NCBI GenBank assembly: GCA_050486405.1
Contig: JBJHDF010000014.1
Coordinates: 41,103-105,102, forward strand
Length of the DNA: 64,000 bases
Direction of reading: 5' to 3'
DNA from: JBJHDF01 sp050486405
GTDB taxonomy: Bacteria; Pseudomonadota; Gammaproteobacteria; Pseudomonadales; Cellvibrionaceae
Positions 57,651 to 64,000 of the stretch are shown here, in pieces. The translations under genes and the position numbers were made by a program. Under the pieces are notes generated by a model, which was not told the origin of the DNA, did not search any database, and saw only the letters and a list, made by a program, of their open reading frames with translations. Position 1 is the first letter of the stretch; every line of letters starts with the position of its first letter.

Positions 57651-58921
57651 GGCGCGCCTTTGTCTCGCTCTACTTGGTGCTGGTGCTATCCATCCTGGCC
57701 ATCGGCTGGGGGCTGGACCGGCTCTGGGAGGCCTACCAGCAGGAGCCGGCGGACATTCGTGCCGAGCAGGCTCTGTTGCAGGTCATTCAGCAAACGGCCC
57801 ACACCAGTGATCCCACGGCGCTGATCCGACAACTGAACGAGCAAACCGACGCGCACCTACAATTGCTCCCCCTGTCGGAACTGTCCGGCCAAACATTGCT
57901 GGATCGCTTGCAACAGGGGGAGACCCTGCGCCTGGCCGACCATCGGGGCCGCTACTTTCTCTACCAGCAACTGCAGGGACAGCCCTACGCCATCGCCTTG
58001 GAAACTTTCGCCGAGGAACCCCGCGGCCGGGGGCTGGAAACCCTGCTGGCGGCGCTGTTTTTTGTCGCCATCGCCGCTGTGGTATTGATCTGGGTCTGGC
58101 CGCTAGGGCGGGATCTGGGCAAGCTCGAACGCGGCGTGCAAACGCTCGGCAGCGACTACCGCCACCAGCGGGTGTCGCTGCCCAACCGCTCCACCGCCTT
58201 TCCCCTGGCGCAGGCTTTCAACCGCATGGCCGACCGCATTCTGCAACTGCTGCAGATCCAGAAGGAAATGACCCACGCCGTCTCCCACGAGCTGCGCACG
58301 CCCCTGGCGCGGATGAAGTTTGCCCTGGAAATGATCGGCGACAGCGAGGATCTGGAGTGCATCCGTCAGCGACTGGCGGGCATGCGCGACGATGTCGCCG
58401 AGATTGATCAATTGGTAAACCAGTTGCTGCACTACGCCCGCTTTGAACAGGACCGGCCGCCGCTGGAAATGAAAGCCGGCGATATCGAAAGTTTGGCGGA
58501 GCAGATAATACAAAGACTGCAGGAAGAGCACAGCAGCAAATCCGCAACCATCGTCTGTCGGGAAAACGTCTTTGTCTGCGACTGGCCGTTGATGGAACGA
58601 GCCCTGCTCAACCTGATCCAGAACGCTCTGCGTTACGGCAGGCACCAGGTATTGGTCGCACTGGACAAACGCGATGGTGACTTTGTGATTGAGGTGGAGG
58701 ACGACGGACCGGGTGTGCCTGACGCCGAGCGGCAGCGCATCTTTGAGTCGTTCGTGCGCTTGCGCCAGACCGAGTCCCAGGCCGCCGGTTTCGGCCTGGG
58801 CCTGGCCATAGTGGCGCGTATTGCCCAGTGGCACAATGGCCACATTGCCGTAACCGATTCCCACCTGGGCGGCGCCCGCTTCACCCTGCGCTGGCCAGCC
58901 GACATCAACAGCCCTGCCTAA
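57647..58921 (+). CDS. Sensor histidine kinase (RstB-like)
   Basis: A 424-residue membrane kinase: TM1 near residues 5-23, periplasmic domain, TM2 near 131-151, HAMP-like linker, phosphoacceptor His214 (AVSHELRTPLARMKF), N-box NLIQNALRYG, G1 DDGPGVPD and G2 GFGLGLAIV. The TTG at 57647 overlaps the regulator stop (TTGA) with GGGAGG just upstream. Overlaps dapB by four bases, convergent. Confidence 0.9.
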   Translation: MRRAFVSLYLVLVLSILAIGWGLDRLWEAYQQEPADIRAEQALLQVIQQTAHTSDPTALIRQLNEQTDAHLQLLPLSELSGQTLLDRLQQGETLRLADHRGRYFLYQQLQGQPYAIALETFAEEPRGRGLETLLAALFFVAIAAVVLIWVWPLGRDLGKLERGVQTLGSDYRHQRVSLPNRSTAFPLAQAFNRMADRILQLLQIQKEMTHAVSHELRTPLARMKFALEMIGDSEDLECIRQRLAGMRDDVAEIDQLVNQLLHYARFEQDRPPLEMKAGDIESLAEQIIQRLQEEHSSKSATIVCRENVFVCDWPLMERALLNLIQNALRYGRHQVLVALDKRDGDFVIEVEDDGPGVPDAERQRIFESFVRLRQTESQAAGFGLGLAIVARIAQWHNGHIAVTDSHLGGARFTLRWPADINSPA

Positions 58922-59724
58922 CGCAAACCCAGGACATCCTGCATATCATAGTAGCCTGGCTTTTGCCGGCTGAGCCAGCGGGCGGCGCGCACGGCGCCGT
59001 TGGCAAAGGACAGGCGGCTGGACGCCTTGTGGGTGATTTCCACCCGCTCCCCTTCGGCCATAAACATCACCGTGTGATCGCCCACCACATCGCCGCCGCG
59101 CACCGTGGCAAAGCCAATGGTATCGCGTTCGCGCGCACCGGTCTGACCCTCGCGGCCGTACACCGCCACCTGCCGCAGATCGCGACCCAGGGTATCGGCC
59201 ACCACTTCGCCCATGCGCAGGGCCGTGCCCGAGGGCGCGTCCACCTTGTGCCGGTGATGAGCTTCGACAATTTCGATATCCACATCATCGCCCATCACCC
59301 GGGCGGCGGTTTCCAGCAATTTGAAACACAGGTTCACGCCGGTGCTGTAATTGGCCGCCACGCACAGGGGAATGCGCGCAGATAATTCACGCAGTGTCTG
59401 TTTTTGCGCCTCGGTAAAACCGGTGGTACCCACCACCAGGGGCACGCCGTTTTTTTCGCACAATTGCGCCAGCGACAGGGTTGCGTCCGGCGTACTGAAG
59501 TCGATCAGCACATCACAGTTTTCCATCGCGGCAGCGGCCTGCCCGATCAGCGGCACCCCCAGCTTGCCGACACCGGCGATTTCCCCGACATCGGCGCCCA
59601 ACAGAGTGCTGTCCGGCCGGTCGACGGCGCCAGCCAGTTCGGTATCCTTAGCGGCCAGAATGGCCTGAACCAGGGCGCGGCCCATGCGACCAGACGCGCC
59701 ACTGATGGTAATACGTGTTGTCAT
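58918..59724 (-). CDS. dapB: 4-hydroxy-tetrahydrodipicolinate reductase
   Basis: A 268-residue NAD(P)H-dependent reductase of the lysine/diaminopimelate pathway: ISGASGRMGRALV nucleotide motif, VGTTGFTEAQ and the catalytic EAHHRHKVDAPSGTALRMGE. In many gammaproteobacteria dapB stands between dnaJ and carA; here it lies about 14 kb from carA, with ribA directly upstream. Confidence 0.97.
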   Translation of the reverse strand: MTTRITISGASGRMGRALVQAILAAKDTELAGAVDRPDSTLLGADVGEIAGVGKLGVPLIGQAAAAMENCDVLIDFSTPDATLSLAQLCEKNGVPLVVGTTGFTEAQKQTLRELSARIPLCVAANYSTGVNLCFKLLETAARVMGDDVDIEIVEAHHRHKVDAPSGTALRMGEVVADTLGRDLRQVAVYGREGQTGARERDTIGFATVRGGDVVGDHTVMFMAEGERVEITHKASSRLSFANGAVRAARWLSRQKPGYYDMQDVLGLR

Positions 59725-59727
59725 AAA

Positions 59728-60381
59728 TCAGTCCTGCGGCTTGCGGGTTGGTGTGTCCGATGCATTGTCATTGTCGGCGTTATCACAGTCGGTTTCTTCA
59801 AACAGGTGCCCAAGCTTGCCCTGTTTGGTTTCCAGATAACGGATGTTGTGCGGGTTGCGGCCGGTCTGATGCGGAATCCGCTCCGCCACCTTGACACCCA
59901 TGTCCCGCAGGGCCTGCACCTTGCGCGGGTTGTTGGTCATCAGTTTCAGGTTGTCGATCTGCAGGTGATCGATCATCGGCTTGAGGATGCTGTAGTCACG
60001 CATGTCAGCGCCAAAACCCAACTGCTCGTTCGCCTCCACCGTGTCGGCACCGCAGTCCTGCAGATGGTAGGCGCGGATCTTGTTCAGCAGTCCGATACCG
60101 CGTCCTTCCTGGCGCAGATAGAAAATGGCGCCGCGCCCGGCCAATGCAATCCGGTGCATGGCCGCCTGCAACTGCGGCCCGCAATCGCAACGCATGCTGA
60201 ACAGGGCATCGCCGGTCAGGCATTCGGAGTGCACCCGGGCCAAGAGCGGTTCGGGACCGCGCACGTCACCCATGGTCAACACCAAGTGTTCCTTCTCCGT
60301 GCCATCGTCGGCAAAGCCGTGCATCACAAACACACCCCAGGGCGTCGGCAGCTTCGAGGATTCCACAAAACGAACGGTCAC
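59728..60381 (-). CDS. ribA: GTP cyclohydrolase II
   Basis: A 217-residue enzyme opening the imidazole ring of GTP for riboflavin. The zinc ligands Cys54, Cys65 and Cys67 are in SECLTGDALFSMRCDCGPQL; LRQEGRGIGLLNKIRAYHLQD and GADMRDYSI follow. It is followed three bases later by dapB. Confidence 0.97.
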   Translation of the reverse strand: MTVRFVESSKLPTPWGVFVMHGFADDGTEKEHLVLTMGDVRGPEPLLARVHSECLTGDALFSMRCDCGPQLQAAMHRIALAGRGAIFYLRQEGRGIGLLNKIRAYHLQDCGADTVEANEQLGFGADMRDYSILKPMIDHLQIDNLKLMTNNPRKVQALRDMGVKVAERIPHQTGRNPHNIRYLETKQGKLGHLFEETDCDNADNDNASDTPTRKPQD

Positions 60382-60407
60382 GCATTTGCCTCGCTGTCAG
60401 CCATTCA

Positions 60408-61139
60408 TCAATAACGGCTGGTAAGTACCAGGGTATTGCCGGACGTATTCATATCCACGGCGCGCAAAAAACTGTTGCCCAACAGAATCAGATCATCCGA
60501 GTGGTTGAGCAACACCGACCCCTGAACGTGATTCACTTCGATACCACCCACAGCGACGCGATCCAGCGTCACCAGATACACCTGGGTGATGCCGTTGGCG
60601 GTCATGCTGTGACTCAGCACACCACGGCGATAATCGATACCCAGACGCTCCGCCTCGCGGCGTCCCAAAGCGACATGGGTGGCCCCGGTATCCACCAGAA
60701 ACGTCACCGAGTGGCCGTTGATCCTGCCCTGGGTGACGTAGTGTCCGCGGCCATCGCCCGCTATACGAACCGTAGTCGCCGCCGCCCGGGAGTTGTATCG
60801 CGACGCGATGGTGCTGCCAAAGGTCAGCGTCATCTGCTCGCCCTGATACTCCACCAGCGCCTCCTGGCGGGTGGCGCGAATCAACCGCACACCCTCGGGG
60901 CTGGTCTCACCATCGCGCAATCGCTGGCGTCGGCCGTCAATCATAAGAACGGCGCTGCCATTGGCCAATAAACCGACTTCCAGCTGCAGTGGCTCGTCGG
61001 GCGCTTCGGCTTCGGTGTCGACCGCGACAACATCCGCCGCCACTGCCCCCACCTGCGCTTCGGCTACCGCCTCATCGAACTCATCGGCCACTACCGGCCA
61101 CAGTAGAGCCAACAAAGCAAAGGGAAAAAGGCGTTTCAT
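60408..61139 (-). CDS. Retropepsin-like aspartic protease
   Basis: A 243-residue exported protein with signal peptide (MKRLFPFALLALLWPVVA), then an acidic Ala/Val-rich linker and a retropepsin-like domain with active-site motif FLVDTGATHVAL (Asp150) and the later ILLGNSFLRAV. It belongs to the clan AA single-domain proteases (TIGR02281 type) that would act as dimers in the periplasm. Substrate unknown. Confidence 0.85.
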   Translation of the reverse strand: MKRLFPFALLALLWPVVADEFDEAVAEAQVGAVAADVVAVDTEAEAPDEPLQLEVGLLANGSAVLMIDGRRQRLRDGETSPEGVRLIRATRQEALVEYQGEQMTLTFGSTIASRYNSRAAATTVRIAGDGRGHYVTQGRINGHSVTFLVDTGATHVALGRREAERLGIDYRRGVLSHSMTANGITQVYLVTLDRVAVGGIEVNHVQGSVLLNHSDDLILLGNSFLRAVDMNTSGNTLVLTSRY

Positions 61140-61174
61140 CCCGATCCTCCGCGTCTGTCGTCATCGCCGCGCTG

Positions 61175-61663
61175 TCAAACCAGCCACCAGGCCAGCAGTT
61201 GCAAACAAATCAATGCGTACACACCCGCCAACACATCGTCGATCATAATGCCAAAACCGCCGCCCACCTTGCGATCGAGCCAGCCAATGGGCCAGGGCTT
61301 CAGGATATCGAAGATGCGAAAGAACACGAACCCCACCAGCATCCAGACGATACCCGCAGGCGCCAACAGCATGGTCAGCCAATAGCCCACCATCTCGTCC
61401 CAGACAATGCCGCTGTGATCGTGCACCCCCAGATCCCGGGAACAGCGATCACACCAGTATACTCCCAGGGAAAAGGTCACCACCAGCCAAAGGCCATAGA
61501 GCGGCAGCGACAGATCCTGAATCAGCCAGAAAATGGGAATCGCCGCCAGGGTGCCAAAGGTGCCCGGCGCCCAGGGCGCCAGACCGCTGCCAAAACCAAA
61601 CGCCATAAAATGCACGGGGTTGCGCAGCAGTTCACGAAAGCTGGGGGTATTCTTGTCGCTCAT
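61175..61663 (-). CDS. pgpA: Phosphatidylglycerophosphatase A
   Basis: A 162-residue inner-membrane enzyme dephosphorylating phosphatidylglycerophosphate. GFGSGLAPWAPGTFGTLAAIP, HDHSGIVWDEMVGYW and GGFGIMIDDVLAGVY are the PgpA signatures. Its ATG overlaps the thiL stop (ATGA), the usual thiL-pgpA coupling. Confidence 0.97.
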   Translation of the reverse strand: MSDKNTPSFRELLRNPVHFMAFGFGSGLAPWAPGTFGTLAAIPIFWLIQDLSLPLYGLWLVVTFSLGVYWCDRCSRDLGVHDHSGIVWDEMVGYWLTMLLAPAGIVWMLVGFVFFRIFDILKPWPIGWLDRKVGGGFGIMIDDVLAGVYALICLQLLAWWLV

Positions 61664-62643
61664 GAAAAATGCCTGTAGCCGTCAGTGTACTTGCGAGCAT
61701 CAAACGTCACCGGTTGACCCGAGGACAGGCAACGCACGCCGGAGCCTGCCACGATTTTGCCAATGGCCGTGGCCTGCAGCAGACCGCCGGTGATCATTTT
61801 ATTCAGTTGCGCCAGTCTGGCGGCGGGCAGGGTAAAACACAACTCGTAGTCGTCGCCGCCACTGAGCGCCCAGGGCAACACTTGCGATGAATCGTTTAGC
61901 GCCTGCAGCGCCGGTGACAGGGGCAGTGACGTCAGCTCCAGTTCCGCACCCACGCCACTGGCGTTGCAGATATGCCCCAGGTCCGCCAGCAGACCGTCGG
62001 AAATATCCTGCGCCGCGCTGGCCAGCCCCGCCAACAACTGCCCCTCCCGCACCCGGGGTTGGGGCCGATAAAAACGCTGGCGCAAATAAGCCTTGTGGTT
62101 CTCGTCCAGTGCGGTGGCGCCCTGCAACATTTTACCTTCCACTACCGCCAGCCCGGCGGCGCCGTCCCCCAGGCAGTGGGTAACAAACACCGTATCGCCG
62201 ACACCAGCTCCGCTGCGACGCAAAGCCCGCTCTGCGGACACAAACCCCATCACCTGCACCGTGACGCTGAGCGGCCCCGCCGTGGTATCGCCACCCACCA
62301 GCGCACAGGAAAATTCATCCGCTGCGGCGTAGAGTCCGCGACTGAAATCCGCCAGCCAGGGCTCGTTGACCTCGGGCAGCGTCAGCGCCAGGGTAAACCA
62401 CGCCGGTTTTGCGCCCATGGCGGCGAGATCACTGAGATTCACCCGCAGGGCGCGCTGGGCAATCTCCTGTGCCGGCGCGTCTGCGGGAAAGTGCACGCCG
62501 GCCACCAGGGTATCCACCGACACCGCCAGGGTTTGCCCCGGTGGTACCTGCAACAGGGCGGCGTCATCGCCCACGCCCAGCATCACACCCTCGCCGTGTG
62601 GCGCCCGGGAGAAATAGCGCTGAATCAGTTCGAATTCGTGCAT
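61660..62643 (-). CDS. thiL: Thiamine-monophosphate kinase
   Basis: A 327-residue kinase making thiamine diphosphate: N-terminal MHEFELIQRYF and GVGDDAALL, then VDTLVAGVHFP, GGDTTAGPLS and DISDGLLADLGHI. It follows nusB with a 19-base overlap, as in other gammaproteobacteria. The ATG at 62643 is chosen because the longer frame runs through nusB. Confidence 0.97.
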   Translation of the reverse strand: MHEFELIQRYFSRAPHGEGVMLGVGDDAALLQVPPGQTLAVSVDTLVAGVHFPADAPAQEIAQRALRVNLSDLAAMGAKPAWFTLALTLPEVNEPWLADFSRGLYAAADEFSCALVGGDTTAGPLSVTVQVMGFVSAERALRRSGAGVGDTVFVTHCLGDGAAGLAVVEGKMLQGATALDENHKAYLRQRFYRPQPRVREGQLLAGLASAAQDISDGLLADLGHICNASGVGAELELTSLPLSPALQALNDSSQVLPWALSGGDDYELCFTLPAARLAQLNKMITGGLLQATAIGKIVAGSGVRCLSSGQPVTFDARKYTDGYRHFS

Positions 62644-63080
62644 TCCGCCGACCGCGCCACACCGGCGGCGCGATCCAGAACCCCGTTGATGAATTTGTGG
62701 CTGTCCGCGGCGCCAAACTTTTTCGCCAGCGTCACCGCCTCGTTGATCACCACCTTGTAGGGCACATCGATACGGTACTTCAACTCGTAGCTGGCCATGC
62801 GCAATACCGCCTCGGTCACCGGGTCCAATTCCTTCAGACTGCGTTCCACCAGAAACGGCGCAAACAGGTCTTCCAGTTCGGGCACGCATTTCGGCACGCC
62901 CTGCACCAGTTCGTGAAAATAATCCAGGTCACTGCCTTTCATATCGTTGTCGGCGCGAAACTGCGCTTCGACCGTGAGCGGATCACTGCCGCCCAGGCGC
63001 CACTGATACAGAGCCTGCACCGCAAAGTGCCGCGCCTTGTGCCGCGCCCCGGGGGAAACGCCCTTGGTGTTGTCGCTCAT
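62625..63080 (-). CDS. nusB: Transcription antitermination factor NusB
   Basis: A 151-residue all-helical protein: RHKARHFAVQALYQWRL, then ELDPVTEAVLRMASYELKYRIDVPYKVVINEAVTLAKKFGAADSHKFINGVLDRAA. NusB binds boxA RNA with NusE in rRNA antitermination. The ATG at 63080 lies two bases after ribH; upstream in-frame sequence belongs to ribH. Confidence 0.97.
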   Translation of the reverse strand: MSDNTKGVSPGARHKARHFAVQALYQWRLGGSDPLTVEAQFRADNDMKGSDLDYFHELVQGVPKCVPELEDLFAPFLVERSLKELDPVTEAVLRMASYELKYRIDVPYKVVINEAVTLAKKFGAADSHKFINGVLDRAAGVARSAECTNSN

Positions 63081-63082
63081 AA

Positions 63083-63553
<471 letters not shown>

Positions 63554-63622
63554 AACTTTTTCCACTTTTTCATTTCTACATTCTTTCGTTTTTACGCCTT
63601 GATGACCTCAGGTGCCATCGGC

Positions 63623-63778
63623 GGAGGTTGGCGCAGTGCTTCCGGGACTCGCCGTGAACCCATCCCTGGGGGCTCGCACACCGCGGCCCCTACGCGCTCC
63701 CGGCGCTTCGGGACACTTCCCACTTCCCTGTGGGTCGTCCATGCGGTGTACGGTCCCGGAAGCACTACCCCAACCTCC
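63623..63778. repeat. Palindromic repeat family, copy B (156 bp)
   Basis: This is the inverted equivalent of copy A at 5985-6140, with the same length, near-identical 26-base arms and extended similarity into the flanks. It lies upstream of ribH. Confidence 0.85.
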
Positions 63779-63844
63779 TCTAACATCGGTACTTCGAAAC
63801 TATAAGAACAGAGCGCCAGTGTTTCAGTCAGCCCTGAGGACAGG

Positions 63845-63988
63845 GAAGTTGGGAGCGTCTTTGGCAACCCTCGCGTCACGACTGCACGGATGCAGGAGGT
63901 AGAGCAACGCAGGAGCAGTTGCCGAGGGATGACGCGCGGGAGCTACAGGGATGTATTCACCGCGTTTGCCAAAGGCGCTACCGACTTC
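63845..63988. repeat. Related palindromic element D (144 bp)
   Basis: Terminal arms of about 23 bases (63845-63867 and 63966-63988) are near-complementary. The arm sequence differs from copies A-C, but CTACAGGGATGTATTCACCGC inside matches CTACAGGGACGTATTTACGGC of copy A at the same place next to the arm. The middle contains a GCACGGATGCAGG motif followed by ACGCAGGAGC, shared with the fragment at 45952. Confidence 0.75.
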
Positions 63989-64000
63989 ACTGGCCGACCA

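Noticed and set aside
63554..63622. FMN riboswitch upstream of ribH
   Set aside because: Too little space before the palindromic repeat, and none of the conserved RFN-element segments is visible.

Overview
The window is a 64-kb piece of a GC-rich gammaproteobacterial chromosome. Gene content and order (secG-tpiA-glmM-folP-ftsH-rlmE; greA-carB-carA; ribH-nusB-thiL-pgpA), together with a chitin/GlcNAc-type TonB receptor locus, fit a marine polysaccharide degrader of the Cellvibrionales type (Marinimicrobium/Microbulbifer-like). This placement is an inference; no 16S gene is present.

Layout: 1-3640 is the edge of a GlcNAc-utilisation locus (BadF-type GlcNAc kinase, TonB-dependent receptor, paired NagR-like operators). 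3726-5901 holds a VTT membrane protein and an exported alpha/beta-hydrolase with a beta-helix-like tail. 6204-23095 is a complete aryl-polyene (APE, xanthomonadin-like) pigment cluster in two divergent operons. It encodes a chorismatase for the aromatic head group, an adenylating ligase, two ACPs, two full ketosynthases and a chain-length-factor-like protein, one ketoreductase, four hotdog proteins of the dehydratase type, a thioesterase, a methyltransferase, two acyltransferases, a glycosyltransferase, a LolA/MMPL/DUF3261 export set and a phosphopantetheinyl transferase. 23111-25213 carries a DUF6445-like gene, a small secreted Cys-rich protein and a PAS-AraC regulator. 25355-30993 is a sugar-oxidation operon: epimerase, Gfo/Idh/MocA protein, and a 1193-residue ThuA/beta-propeller/HEAT/di-cytochrome c lipoprotein.

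31054-33455 has an ArsR-SRPBCC pair with palindromic operators, an outer-membrane beta-barrel, and a tRNA-Leu(GAG) followed by two 147-bp tandem repeats that each copy the tRNA 3' end and its terminator, an architecture like the E. coli tyrT/rtT repeats. 33469-44833 is housekeeping (secG to carA). 45135-52942 has a PhzF protein, a two-gene BadF/HgdC-type activase system with a fused double activase, and a GT4 glycosyltransferase. 53051-58921 is a beta-propeller lipoprotein facing a MipA-DUF3019-RstA-RstB-type locus, with RstA-box-like sites between them. 58918-63553 is dapB, ribA, an aspartic protease, pgpA, thiL, nusB and ribH.

A dispersed family of 117-156-bp imperfect palindromes occurs at 5985, 47906 and 63623, with a related element at 63845 and a fragment at 45952. 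The arm sequences differ between copies yet stay self-complementary within each copy. This family, the tRNA-repeat array, the activase pair and the ThuA-cytochrome fusion are the least explained parts of the window. All function calls rest on reading motifs and context; no database search was run.
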